Position numbers and translations under genes: made by a program | From: DATKBT01 sp035546295 | GTDB taxonomy: Bacteria; Acidobacteriota; Thermoanaerobaculia; Multivoradales; Multivoraceae | Length of the DNA: 64,000 nucleotides | Assembly (NCBI GenBank): GCA_035546295.1 | Contig: DATKBT010000112.1 | Location: 1 to 64,000, forward strand | Reading direction: 5' to 3' | The notes under the pieces: generated by a model | Told to the model about the DNA's origin: nothing | What the model saw: the letters and a program-made list of their open reading frames with translations, nothing else | Database searches by the model: none | In this document: piece by piece, positions 1-8,298 of the stretch | Layout: each line of letters starts with the position of its first letter | Numbering within the stretch: the stretch's first letter is position 1

Positions 1-101
1 GGCGCAGGTTGGCGAGCATCGGTCGGGTTCGCGGGAATCGACTGAGGGTGGGGCGGGACGACACCGAAGGGTATCCCCCCGTGGGCCGCTCGAGCCAGAG
101 C

Positions 102-209
102 TAGCGGGCTCGTGGTTGTCACCACTCCCCAACGAGCTGCGAGGGCGAGGCGCGGTCACACCACGAGCCCTTCCCGCTGGCCTAGTCGACCTAGGTCGAC
201 TAGGCCAGC
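102..209. repeat. Interspersed 3'-flank repeat, copy A (short form)
   Basis: Copy A begins TAGCGGGCTCGTGG and matches the starts of copies C (18502) and D (26051). Its outer arms, 106-116 and 160-170, are perfect inverted repeats of 11 bases (GGGCTCGTGGT and ACCACGAGCCC). The central part present in copies B and C is missing here. The right end runs into a palindrome at 176-209, whose left half (GCTGGCCTAGTCGACCTAG) is also the right end of copy C at 18752-18770. No coding potential is evident. Confidence 0.7.
176..209. repeat. 34-bp perfect palindrome
   Basis: Arms 176-191 and 194-209 are exact reverse complements and the two central bases (TA, 192-193) are self-complementary, so all 34 bases form one uninterrupted dyad. 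It is the right terminus of repeat copy A and lies about 135 bases upstream of the selenoprotein gene. It could be a protein-binding site, a cruciform-forming end of the repeat, or a head-to-head join of two repeat ends. Confidence 0.8.
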
Positions 210-344
210 TTGGCGTTGTCGCCGGAGCCCGTCGTTCCGCTGCGGCTGCGGCGTAGCGCGCCGGAAGCGCGCCGCCGTGTGGCCCGTTCGCGCGAGCGTG
301 TGACAAGATCCGGGCGATCCCGGAACCGGGACAGGGAGCACCCG

Positions 345-995
345 ATGCACTGGAAGCTGCTCAGTCTTGCCGCCGCCTCGGCCGCAGCCGCCATGGTGGC
401 GCTCGCCGGCGCAGCTCTCGCCCAGGCGCCCGGTGATGCGCTCCCCGAGCGAGCCGAGGACATCCGCCCGCTCCTGATCGGCGCCGAAGTCCCCTCGGTC
501 GAGGTGCGCACGCTCGACGGCGATGCCGTCGACCTCCGCGACATCGTACGCCGCAAGCCGACGATTCTCCTCTTCTATCGCGGCGGTTGGTGACCCTACT
601 GCAATACGCAGCTGGGTCAGCTGCGCGAGATCGAGGATGAGCTCACCGGCCTCGGCTATCAGATCGTCGGTCTGAGCGCCGATCGTCCCGCCAAGATGCG
701 GGAGACCGCCGAGAAGCACGAGATGACCTGGACGGTCCTCTCGGACGCCGAGGCCGCCGCGGCTCGGGCGTTCGGACTCGCCTTCCGTGTCGACGACGAG
801 ACCTTCCAGCGTTACAAGGGCTTCGGCATCGACCTCGAGGCGGCGTCCGGCAAGACCCACCACGTCCTGCCGGTGCCGGCGGTGTACGTCGTCGACGAGG
901 ACGGCAGGATCGCGTTCGAGTACGTGCACCCGGACTACCGGGTGCGCATCCCGGCGAGCGTGGTGCTGGCGGCGGCCGAGACCCTCCGCAATTAG
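345..995 (+). CDS. Exported peroxiredoxin-like (AhpC/TSA) selenoprotein with in-frame UGA
   Basis: Read through the TGA at 591-593, this frame encodes 216 residues. An N-terminal signal peptide (about residues 1-27, ending ALAQAP) precedes a thioredoxin-fold redoxin domain. The TGA is codon 83, in YRGGW-U-PYCN, where relatives have WCPYC; the resolving Cys86 is kept. After the TGA the frame continues with family-typical sequence (GLSADRP, VLPVPAVYVVDEDG) to TAG at 993-995, with normal high-GC codon use on both sides. A hairpin with a GGU loop follows the TGA. Known biology: bacterial Sec insertion uses UGA plus a SECIS just downstream, and redox proteins often carry Sec in place of the attacking Cys. 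The inferred role is periplasmic reduction of peroxides or disulfides. Standard gene calling would split it into 345-593 and 696-995. The alternative is a nonsense mutation in a dying gene, but the intact downstream frame and hairpin argue against that. ATG 345 follows the GGGAG at 334-338. Confidence 0.82.
607..625 (+). promoter_or_regulatory. Putative bacterial SECIS element
   Basis: CGCAGCTG (607-614) pairs perfectly with CAGCTGCG (618-625) around a GGT loop (615-617). The loop begins 21 bases after the end of the TGA codon (591-593). Bacterial SECIS elements lie inside the reading frame, a short distance 3' of UGA, with guanine at the start of the apical loop, which SelB recognises. Size, spacing and loop all fit. 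The selA, selB, selC and selD genes are not in this window, so the machinery could not be confirmed here. Confidence 0.72.
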
Positions 996-1178
996 TCAGG
1001 CTCGCCGGCGGCCACCCTCGGAGGCGGGTGCTCGGTCCCGGCCGACTCGCTCTCGGCTGGCGCTCGTGTCGAGTCGAGGTCGCGGCCGGACCGTGCGCGC
1101 CGCTTCGCGTTCGCGGCCGGGCTTCCCGGCTGAACGCCCGCACTGCGGCGGCGCGCTGCCGGCCCTGCGCTCCTCTCG

Positions 1179-1922
1179 TCACGTCAGGAGGAAGCGCACC
1201 CCGCAGCACTCGAGGACGTCGCGCTCGACCGCGAGCCCGCGCTTCGCCGCCGCGCGCTCGACGGCTCGGCGATCACCGACCACCACGTCGAAGCCGCACA
1301 CCCCTTCGCCGCGCCCGTCCCGGGCCTCGACGAAGCGGAGCTCGCCGCCGTCGAGCGCGATCCGGAGGCCACCGCCGATCGATTCCGGCTCGAGGCGCAG
1401 GATCTCTCCCCAGCGCGCCGCCAGCGCCTCCGGCGTGTCGCTCTGGAGCTCGACGCCGGTGACCGCGCGGGCGTTGGCGGCGGAGCCCTCCTCCTTCCAG
1501 GTCGGACCCGCCCAGCGCCACGAGGCCGGCGGCATCGCCTCGTCGAGCGAGAGGATCGCGCCGCCGACGTCGCGCGGATGGAGGTGCGTCCCCTCGATGT
1601 CGTCGTGGTCGGACCTCCAGACCACGCGCACTCCGAGCTCCGCGAGATACCGCCGGGTCTCCTCCATGTCCTCGACCTGGAGGATCACCATGTAGCCGCC
1701 GTCGCCGCCGCGTCGCTCGAGGTAGCGGCCGGCCGCGGTGCCGTCCTCGACCGGAGACACGATCTCGAGGAAGGTGTCGCCGAGCGCGAAGACGACGTTC
1801 TCGAGCCCGAACTCGCCGACGCCGGGATCGCGATAGCCGGAACCGAGACCGAACAGGTGACGGAGCAGGTCGGCGGACGGCTCGAGCTCGCCGGCGACCA
1901 GAACGACCTGGCGAAGACGCAT
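1179..1922 (-). CDS. VOC (glyoxalase/bleomycin-resistance fold) family protein
   Basis: This 247-residue cytosolic protein has the repeated beta-alpha-beta-beta-beta pattern of vicinal oxygen chelate proteins. Module 1 (about residues 1-125) begins MRLRQVVLVAGELEPSADLL and contains FLEIVSPVED and YMVILQVEDMEETRRYLAELG. Module 2 (about 145-247) begins AVTGVELQSDTPEALAARW. This pattern resembles the glyoxalase-like subfamily that acts on small lipid or aldehyde adducts, but the substrate cannot be read from sequence. The gene stands alone, convergent with the selenoprotein gene 184 bases away. The start is the first ATG of the frame, preceded by GAGGAG in the reading direction. Confidence 0.72.
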   Translation of the reverse strand: MRLRQVVLVAGELEPSADLLRHLFGLGSGYRDPGVGEFGLENVVFALGDTFLEIVSPVEDGTAAGRYLERRGGDGGYMVILQVEDMEETRRYLAELGVRVVWRSDHDDIEGTHLHPRDVGGAILSLDEAMPPASWRWAGPTWKEEGSAANARAVTGVELQSDTPEALAARWGEILRLEPESIGGGLRIALDGGELRFVEARDGRGEGVCGFDVVVGDRRAVERAAAKRGLAVERDVLECCGVRFLLT

Positions 1923-2242
1923 CGGTGAATCTCCTCGCGGAAATGGGTCGCGTCGACTCTAACGCCTGCGCCGCCGAGCACGCAGGCGTCGTGCGTGCTC
2001 TCGGAGCTCGGAGCTCGGAGCTCGGCGCTCGGGGCGGCGGCGGCGAAGGCGCTCCGAGCGGTCGGAGCGGGTAGAATCGAGGCTTCTGCAACTCGAAGAG
2101 GGGTCAAGCGCAGAGCGCGAGAGGGAGGCCGCCGCGAGCCCGCAGTGCGGCGCCAGACCACCGTGGCGCCGACCGGCTCGCGCTGAGAAGCGGCCCGAGA
2201 ACGGACGGAGGATCGTCGGCCTTCGCCCGGAGTCGAGACCCG
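1923..2242. other. Non-coding gap between two minus-strand genes
   Basis: The stretch contains a short tandem repeat of a GGAGCTC-like unit around 2003-2023 and a GC-rich inverted segment near 1963-1992 (GCCTGCG...CGCAGGC). A TAGAAT hexamer at 2072-2077 could be a plus-strand -10 box, but no convincing plus-strand gene follows. I see no RNA gene. Confidence 0.4.
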
Positions 2243-2905
2243 TTACCGGCCGTCCCACCCCTTCTCCTCGTCTTCCTCCGGCGCCCCCTCCCGCTTCTCG
2301 TGGAACCGCCGGATCTTGTCGAGCTCCTTGGCGTCCAGGATCGCGACGAAGCTCTCGTCCCAGCCTCGCGCCGTCACCGTGACGCTGACCGCCGCCGCCA
2401 GGCGCTCGAGGTCGGCGAGCTCCAGCCGCGCGCCCACGATCTCCCGGTTGTCGCGACCCTCCGGGGGCACGCGGAACAGCTCCAGGAAGAGGCTCTCTCC
2501 GTCGTCCAGCGCTACGCTCACCGTGTGCACGTGGAGCGGCTCGCCGGCCATCGTGAAGGTGAGCAGGAGGGCGAGCGTGCCGGTGCCGTCGTCGGCGATC
2601 AGCAGCGAAGCCTTGCGCCCCGAGTCAGGATCCGTCAGCCGCACACGCTTCGACGCCCTCACGCCTTCGCGGCGGGAAGACAGCAGCCTACGGACCAGGC
2701 GCGCGAGGTCCCCCACCGGGAGCATCAGGCCTCCCTCCTGCGCCAGGGCACGCACGAAGCAGCCGCCGAGCATGAGGCCGCCGGCGGTGATCGCCGACCG
2801 CCTGGACAGCGCTCTGTTCGGTCGGGAGAGAATTCTCGGATCGCGCGCGGTGCTGGGTTGCGGGGCGGTGCTGGGTTGCGCGGCGGTGCGGTCTGCTGCG
2901 GTCAC
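2243..2905 (-). CDS. Hypothetical exported protein with twin-arginine signal and lipobox
   Basis: I do not recognise the family. The product is about 220 residues from a GTG at 2905, chosen because GAAGAGG lies 7-10 bases upstream; a longer form could start at ATG 2974. The N-terminal 35 residues are Pro/Ala/Ser-rich and encoded by a direct repeat near 2847-2882. Then comes a Tat-like signal (SRRSAITAGG) running into LMLGGC, a possible lipobox cysteine, so the protein may be a Tat-exported lipoprotein. The mature part (about residues 60-220) has alternating beta-type stretches (ASLLIADDGTGTLALLLTF, LHVHTVSVALDDGESLFLEL) and a charged helical tail (DKIRRFHEKREGAPEEDEEK). It is divergent from the SLC13 permease gene with 161 bases between. 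Confidence 0.55.
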   Translation of the reverse strand: MTAADRTAAQPSTAPQPSTARDPRILSRPNRALSRRSAITAGGLMLGGCFVRALAQEGGLMLPVGDLARLVRRLLSSRREGVRASKRVRLTDPDSGRKASLLIADDGTGTLALLLTFTMAGEPLHVHTVSVALDDGESLFLELFRVPPEGRDNREIVGARLELADLERLAAAVSVTVTARGWDESFVAILDAKELDKIRRFHEKREGAPEEDEEKGWDGR

Positions 2906-3066
2906 GGGAGCCTCTTCGAAGATCGGCGCTGCTCGCGCGCGAATCGTTTCGCCTACCGATCGTCGCACGCACATTGTACGGAGGAGTCCGCGATCCGCGG
3001 CCGACGACTACACTCTGCGCGTCTCCCGCCGGTCTGAGCCAGAGGCGCGACGAGAACGGAGCAAGG

Positions 3067-4860
3067 ATGACCACCGGAATCGCCCTGATGCTGGCGCTGA
3101 TCGTGCTGGCCTTCGTCGCCTTCGCGCTCGAGCTCCTACCGCTCGAAGTCGTGGCGCTCAGTTTGCTCGGGGCGGTGTACGCATTCGGGCTGGTGAGCGC
3201 CGAGCAGGCGCTCGAGGGGTTCAGCAACAAGGCCGTGATCGCGATCGGCTCGCTGCTGGTGCTCAGCCATGCGTTGACCAAGACCGGCCTGGTGGAGGCC
3301 GCGGCCGAGCGGATCGAGAGCTGGGCGATGCGCCGGCGATGGCTCGGGGTCTCGGTACTGCTCGGCGTCGTCGCGGTGCTGTCGGGGTTCCTCAACAACA
3401 CCGCGATCGTCGCGATCTTCATTCCGCTCGCGCTCGACCTGAGTCGAAGATTGGAGATCTCGCCGAGCCGCGTGCTGATGCCCCTCTCCTTTGCGTCGAT
3501 CTTCGGCGGCACCCTGACCCTGATCGGAACCTCGACCAACCTGCTGGTGAGCTCGATCGCCCAGGAGGCGGGCGAGCCGCCCTTCTCGATGTTCGAGTTC
3601 TCGCTGCTCGGGCTGGTGTTCCTGGGCGTCGGCCTCACCTACGTGACGCTGTTCGCTCGCCGCCTCCTGCCGGCGAGGATCGACGCCCACGCGCTCGAGG
3701 AGCGATACGACCTCGGGGCCTACCTCAGCGAGCTCTCGGTCACAGCGGAGTCGGAGCTGGTCGGCGAGACCCTGAGCTCGGCGCGCCTGGGTGAGCGTTT
3801 CGGGGTCAACGTGCTCGACGTCCTGCGCGGAGAGCAGCGCTTCGAGAGGATCGCGGGTCTACCGCTCTTGCCCGGCGATCGGCTGGTCGCCCAGGGGGCG
3901 GCCGAAGACATCCTGAGGCTGCGCCACGAGCTCGGGCTCGATGCGCCGGAACCCACCGGCGGGGAGAGCGAGGTGGTCGCCGAGGAGCTGGCCGACGACC
4001 GCGTGCTCGCCGAGGCGCTCGTGCATCCCAACAGCGCGCTGGTCGGGAGGACCCTGGCCGACGTCGGCTTCCGGCAGCGCTATCGCGCGGTCGTGCTGGG
4101 AATCCGGCGCTACGGCGAGCCGATCCAGCGGCGACTGGGGCAGACGTTGCTTCGCGCCTGGGACGCTCTGCTCCTGGTGGTCCCCAAGAACCGCCTGGCG
4201 CCGCTCGAGCGCAGCGCGGACCTGATCGTCCTCGCGCAGCACACCGAGCCCCCGGAGCGCCCCCGGGGATGGTGGCTGGTGCTCGTGGTGCTCCCGCTCG
4301 TCATCGCCCTGTCGGCCTTCCACGTCGTCGAGATCGCGATCGGCGCGTTGCTCGGCGCGGTGGTGCTGCTGGTCACTCGCACGATCGAGGCGCGCGACGC
4401 CTACCGCGCGGTGGACTGGAGCGTGATCTTCCTGATCGCGGCGTTCGTCCCGGTCGGTCAGGCCGTGATCAACACTGGCACCGCCGACTTCGTCGCCAGC
4501 GGCATCCTCGCGGTCGCCCGGATGGCGCCGGTCACCGAGGCGATCGCGGTCCTCTCCCTGCTCTACGTGTGCACCTCGCTGCTCACCCAGATGGTCTCCA
4601 ACGCCGCGGCCGCGATCGTGCTGACGCCGATCGCGCTCAGCCTGGCGCAGGCCTTGGGCGTCGATCCCCGGCCCTACCTGGTCGCGGTCTGCTTCGCCGC
4701 CTCGGCCGAGTTCATGACGCCGATGGGATACCAGACGAACATGATGGTCTACGCCCCCGGCGGCTATCGCTTTCTCGACTACACGCGCTTCGGCGCGCCG
4801 CTCAACCTGACCTTCTGGATCCTCGCGACGCTCCTGATCCCGCGCTTCTGGCCGCTGTGA
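3067..4860 (+). CDS. SLC13/DASS-type permease with two central TrkA-C domains
   Basis: This 597-residue inner-membrane transporter probably moves an anion or carboxylate (sulfate, dicarboxylate and similar) with Na+ or H+. Hydrophobic helices occupy residues 1-200 and 400-597. The two re-entrant signatures are visible: NNTAIVAIFIPLAL then GTLTLIGTSTNLLVS in the first half, and SNAAAAIVLTPIAL then FMTPMGYQTNMMVYAPGGY in the second. Between the halves lie two TrkA-C (RCK-C) regions, roughly 215-305 and 318-405 (SELVGETLSSARLGERFGV; NSALVGRTLADVGFRQRY), the usual build of this subgroup. ATG 3067 follows AGCAAGGA; in-frame ATGs upstream would overlap the divergent promoter region. No neighbour shows what the substrate is. 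Confidence 0.85.
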   Translation: MTTGIALMLALIVLAFVAFALELLPLEVVALSLLGAVYAFGLVSAEQALEGFSNKAVIAIGSLLVLSHALTKTGLVEAAAERIESWAMRRRWLGVSVLLGVVAVLSGFLNNTAIVAIFIPLALDLSRRLEISPSRVLMPLSFASIFGGTLTLIGTSTNLLVSSIAQEAGEPPFSMFEFSLLGLVFLGVGLTYVTLFARRLLPARIDAHALEERYDLGAYLSELSVTAESELVGETLSSARLGERFGVNVLDVLRGEQRFERIAGLPLLPGDRLVAQGAAEDILRLRHELGLDAPEPTGGESEVVAEELADDRVLAEALVHPNSALVGRTLADVGFRQRYRAVVLGIRRYGEPIQRRLGQTLLRAWDALLLVVPKNRLAPLERSADLIVLAQHTEPPERPRGWWLVLVVLPLVIALSAFHVVEIAIGALLGAVVLLVTRTIEARDAYRAVDWSVIFLIAAFVPVGQAVINTGTADFVASGILAVARMAPVTEAIAVLSLLYVCTSLLTQMVSNAAAAIVLTPIALSLAQALGVDPRPYLVAVCFAASAEFMTPMGYQTNMMVYAPGGYRFLDYTRFGAPLNLTFWILATLLIPRFWPL

Positions 4861-5090
4861 GCGCCATCTCGACGCTCTCGCCCCTCGACGGGGCGCGACA
4901 GCTCGATGCTCTCGAACGGCGACGCTCCCCGACGGGCTGGACCCTTGTCGTCGCGCCGCGAAGCTCCCTCGAGCACGCCGGCGGCGGGAGAGCTCGAAGA
5001 TCGCGGCGGCCCGCCGAGCCGGCTCCCGAGCCCCCCGACGAGCACCGCTTTCTGTGCGGGATCGGAGGAGACGCCCTTTGACCCCGCGCG

Positions 5091-5558
5091 CTACTTCCGG
5101 CCGAACAGTGCGATTCCGATCAGCGCGCCGATCATGGCGAACAGCGCGTAGACCACCAGGCTGATCACGAAGCCGAAGATCGCCATGCCGATGCCGACCC
5201 CGGCAGCGCCCATGTTGGCGAACGCGTCCTGCACCTCGGGCGGCAGCCCCTCGACGTTCTGGAGAGTCTCCTGCACCCCGGTCAGCCCGCTCGCCATGCC
5301 CATCAGGTTGAAGGGCAGCGCGACGATGAATGCCACGACCGCGCCGATCACGCCGGTGAGCGCGCCGAGACCCGCTGCCGGTCCGTAGGGGGTCGCCGGC
5401 TGCGGGCCGATCTGCTGATTGAACAGGTAGGCGGCGAGCATGCCGCCGCCGATCACCCAGGCGCAGCAGGCGCAGTTGCCGAGGCTGACGAACGGAATCC
5501 CGGAGAGGACCCCGAGGACGCCCCCACCGATCAAAGCGGGCTTCAACATGTTGTTCAT
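5091..5558 (-). CDS. Small multi-pass membrane protein with NCACC motif
   Basis: This 155-residue protein was not assigned to a named family. It has about four hydrophobic segments: near 5-25, 30-50 (containing the cysteine cluster NCACCAWVIGGGMLAAYL), 65-90 and 118-150. The linker between the last two is polar (ETLQNVEGLPPEVQDAFANM). The gene starts at ATG 5558, which overlaps the TGA of the upstream DUF2085 gene (ATGA), so the two are probably translationally coupled and made together. GGGAGAG lies just before the start. The cysteines could bind metal or form disulfides; nothing more can be said. Confidence 0.7.
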   Translation of the reverse strand: MNNMLKPALIGGGVLGVLSGIPFVSLGNCACCAWVIGGGMLAAYLFNQQIGPQPATPYGPAAGLGALTGVIGAVVAFIVALPFNLMGMASGLTGVQETLQNVEGLPPEVQDAFANMGAAGVGIGMAIFGFVISLVVYALFAMIGALIGIALFGRK

Positions 5559-6082
5559 GGCTCTCCCTTCCCTGAAGCGACGTGCAGTCGCGTGATCGAA
5601 TTCTCCGGACCGCCGGCTCGGGCCGGCCCCGCTCTTTCCGACCGAGGCGCCAGGATCTGCTCGGCGGCCAGCCACAGCAGCAACGCCACCGGCAGGGCGG
5701 CGACGACGCCGGTGCCGAACCGCGTCCCCCAGGTATCGGTCGGCAGCGCGACGTCGATCAGCAGCGGCAGGAAGCACCACAGCATCCGCCTGGGCTCGCC
5801 GAGCAGCCATCCCCGGAAGCGGTGGAGCCAGGGCAGCGCCAGCAGACCAATCAGACCACCGGCGTAGAGCCCGGCGCAGCGGTGGCAGACCGCGAGCTGG
5901 TGGTCGCCGAGGAAGAAGCTGCGCTCGGGGATCTGGTGGCAGACGAGATCGAACGCCAGGTAGATCCAGGGCGCCACGCTCCAACTCCCCTCCGCCGCGA
6001 TCGGCGCCAGCACGACGAGCGCGAGCCAGAGGCCCGTCCCCGCGACCAGGGCGGGGTGCGGCATGCGTTGCGGGGCGGTCAT
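5555..6082 (-). CDS. DUF2085 family membrane protein
   Basis: The product is about 175 residues with several membrane segments. The DUF2085 signature is clear near residues 45-75: FDLVCHQIPERSFFLGDHQL followed by AVCHRCAGLYAGGLIGLL, with Cys/His pairs that may bind a metal. Further helices follow (LWCFLPLLIDVAL, VVAALPVALLLWLAA). Function is unknown in the family. ATG 6082 is preferred to an upstream in-frame start at 6115; a shorter form from ATG 6064 is possible. It overlaps the next gene by four bases, forming a two-gene unit. Confidence 0.78.
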   Translation of the reverse strand: MTAPQRMPHPALVAGTGLWLALVVLAPIAAEGSWSVAPWIYLAFDLVCHQIPERSFFLGDHQLAVCHRCAGLYAGGLIGLLALPWLHRFRGWLLGEPRRMLWCFLPLLIDVALPTDTWGTRFGTGVVAALPVALLLWLAAEQILAPRSERAGPARAGGPENSITRLHVASGKGEP

Positions 6083-6298
6083 GGTCGTGCGCGAGTGTAC
6101 CTCGCGATCAAGCAAACGCTCGCCTCCATGCGCACCCGGTTGTCCCAGATTCCGAGCGACCGCATTCCTCGGCCTTCGAGGCTTCGGGCGGCGCCCGCCG
6201 GTTCAGATTTGGGCGCATCGAGAGCCTCTGCCTTGGAGAGGGGGAGGAATCAGCTCGGCTCAGCGAGCCGGAGATGTGCTCCCCGGCGCATGCTGAGG

Positions 6299-8071
6299 CT
6301 ACCCGCCGACCTCGATCCGGCCGACCACCAGCGAAGCGGCCTGGGCGATCGAGTCCCACATCGCGACCCCGACGCGGTGCGTGCCGGGAGAAAGGCGGAG
6401 CTCGATCGCTGCCCGGTAGAAGGAGGCGCGAGCCTTGTCGAGATCGGCGTCCGGGATCTGGAGCGGCACCTGCAGGTGCTGCTGGTCCTGGAGCCGGCCG
6501 CGGGCGTCTAGAACGGCGACGGCGACCTGGGAGCTCGCCTGGTGCAGCCCCGAGGCGGCCGCCAGACCGAGCCGCTCGATCGGGAACATGAGCGCGAGCT
6601 GGACCTGCTGGCGACCGTCGCTGCCCGGGCTCTGCCCCAAGCTCGCGAGCTCGAGACGGTGCGGGTTGGCTGTGGCGGTGGCGTCGAGGCCGGCGAGCGC
6701 GAGGTCGACGAGCCGGCCTTCGAGCGAGCGGGGGGCGTGCAGCCGGGGAAATCGCACGACGGCGCCGCGTTGCCGCACCTTGAGCCCGAGCTCCCGGTAG
6801 GGGGCGGTCGCCTCGCCGCGCGCATCGAGAGCCAGCGAGTAATGGTGACCGCTGTCTCGTGCGATCTCGGTCAGCGCTCCCACGATCGACGTCTCGGAGA
6901 TGAACGAGAGGCCGCCGGTCTCCTCGGCGAGCCGCAAGAGCCCCTCGCGCATGTCGGAGACCTCGATCGCGCCTCGTCCCCGGGCCCGCGCGTCCGCCGC
7001 GGCGGCATCGCCGGGCGGGGGCATCAAGGGGAAGAAGCGAATCCGGTATGCGTTGGCGGCAGCGATCAGGAGGTCGAGCTCGACGCTCAGGTCCTGGTTC
7101 TCGACCGCCTGACGGCCGCGCAGGATCTCCTGACTGACGTCGCGAGACATGATGCCGCCGTCGCCGAGCAGGGTGGTCCCAGGGGTGTCGGACTGGCTGA
7201 CGCGGGCCGCGGCGGGATCGTTGTCGCGCGCCGACGTGCCGCTCATCGCGGACTGGATCCTGTTCATCGCGCTGCCGCCGGGGCGTACCGCCCAGCCGCC
7301 GGTGAGGTAGACGACCGCCTTGCGCCCCGGCGTCAGCGCTAGCGAGCGCACGACGCTCTGGAGGCCGAGCAGGATCTGCTCGGTCTCGCGCAGACCCTCG
7401 GCGGCATACGTCCTCATCTCGCCCATCACGCTGTCGATGGAGGCCATCGCCACGATGCGCTCGCTGGAGCTGCCGCGCATGTTGGCCAGCATCTCCTGAA
7501 GCGCCTGTTGAGCGAGGGTCTCGCGGGCGTCGACGCTCGAGCCGGTCGCCGGTCGCGAGGCGACCTGTGCAAAGGCGGCCTCGATCGCGGCCGGGTCGGG
7601 GGTCCAGTCCTGCACGAGCTCGATCCGCCCGTCGTAGTGGACGACCCGCGCTCGCGCGCCTTCGGGAGCGAGCAGGGCGCCGATTTCGGGCAGCAGCTGC
7701 TCGAAGGCGACCTCCCGGCTCGCCTCGCGCAGCGTGCGCGAGTCGACCAGCAGCAGGATCGAGAGGGGCTGGCCACCGGCGCCCGGGACCTCGGCGAAGT
7801 AGTCGCTCTCGATGTTCCTGCCGTCGAGCGTCAGCTTGAAATCCTCGCGCTCGAGCCCCGTGATCGGGCTCCCCTGACGATCCGTCACCGTCACGTCGAG
7901 CTCGACGACGCTCACATCGAGCGTTTCCGAGAAGACCGATGAGCGTTGGGCGGCAGCGGTCAGCGGCGAGTTGAGGGCAATGAGCGCTGCGCCGAGGACG
8001 AGGGAACTCCGGTGCCGAGCTCGCGCGCGCAGACGGCTCCGAGGCGCTTCGATCTTCGGCGCTCGTGACAT
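6299..8071 (-). CDS. Exported VWFA-related domain protein
   Basis: This 590-residue protein has a signal peptide (about 1-43: SSLVLGAALIALNSPLTAAAQ) and then the Ig-like strand typical of acidobacterial VWFA-related proteins (LDVSVVELDVTVTDRQGSPI...LEREDF). A von Willebrand A-like fold follows at about 95-310 (LSILLLVDSRTLREASRE; GRKAVVYLTGGWAV). The metal site is degenerate: the usual DxSxS reads DSRTL. The C-terminal 250 residues are beta-rich and unassigned (ETGGLSFISE, HYSLALDARG). Such proteins are thought to act outside the cell in adhesion or protein contact. ATG 8071 is used; TTG 8074 directly before it is also possible. No downstream partner is in the same unit. Confidence 0.8.
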   Translation of the reverse strand: MSRAPKIEAPRSRLRARARHRSSLVLGAALIALNSPLTAAAQRSSVFSETLDVSVVELDVTVTDRQGSPITGLEREDFKLTLDGRNIESDYFAEVPGAGGQPLSILLLVDSRTLREASREVAFEQLLPEIGALLAPEGARARVVHYDGRIELVQDWTPDPAAIEAAFAQVASRPATGSSVDARETLAQQALQEMLANMRGSSSERIVAMASIDSVMGEMRTYAAEGLRETEQILLGLQSVVRSLALTPGRKAVVYLTGGWAVRPGGSAMNRIQSAMSGTSARDNDPAAARVSQSDTPGTTLLGDGGIMSRDVSQEILRGRQAVENQDLSVELDLLIAAANAYRIRFFPLMPPPGDAAAADARARGRGAIEVSDMREGLLRLAEETGGLSFISETSIVGALTEIARDSGHHYSLALDARGEATAPYRELGLKVRQRGAVVRFPRLHAPRSLEGRLVDLALAGLDATATANPHRLELASLGQSPGSDGRQQVQLALMFPIERLGLAAASGLHQASSQVAVAVLDARGRLQDQQHLQVPLQIPDADLDKARASFYRAAIELRLSPGTHRVGVAMWDSIAQAASLVVGRIEVGG

Positions 8072-8086
8072 CAAGTCTCGATGTTC

Positions 8087-8120
8087 TCGCAGAAGTAGTC
8101 GCAGAAGTTGTCGCAGATCG
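8087..8120. repeat. 12-bp tandem repeat in a 5' leader
   Basis: The unit TCGCAGAAGTAG/TCGCAGAAGTTG is repeated at 8087-8098 and 8099-8110, with a partial third unit (TCGCAGATCG) to 8120. It lies just upstream of the VWFA gene (minus strand) and so may be in its untranslated leader. It is one of several short tandem repeats at gene borders here. Confidence 0.7.
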
Positions 8121-8298
8121 TCCTGCTCGTCACGCTCCGCCCTCCGCTCTTGAGAGGCGAGCTCGAACCCTCGACTCCGCGGTGAGCCTCGCCAGGATCA
8201 AAAAGAGCGAGCTTTGCGGCCGACCCTCGCCGTACATGTTAGCGCGCCGCTGGGGCCACCTTCCCCTTCGAGTGCCCGCTATGCTGGCTCCGTGGCGT

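Larger units (their letters stand above)
1..344. other. Left-edge non-coding stretch
   Basis: No convincing gene was found before the start codon at 345. The stretch holds a short copy of an interspersed repeat (102-209, listed separately) ending in a perfect palindrome, then about 135 bases leading to the selenoprotein gene. A purine-rich stretch at 331-340 (ACAGGGAGCA) is the likely ribosome binding site. I see no clear -35/-10 pair. Confidence 0.5.

Noticed and set aside
345..593. Nonsense-truncated redoxin pseudogene
   Set aside because: The downstream frame is intact and family-like, the TGA replaces a catalytic Cys, and a hairpin of SECIS type follows; decay would not predict these together.
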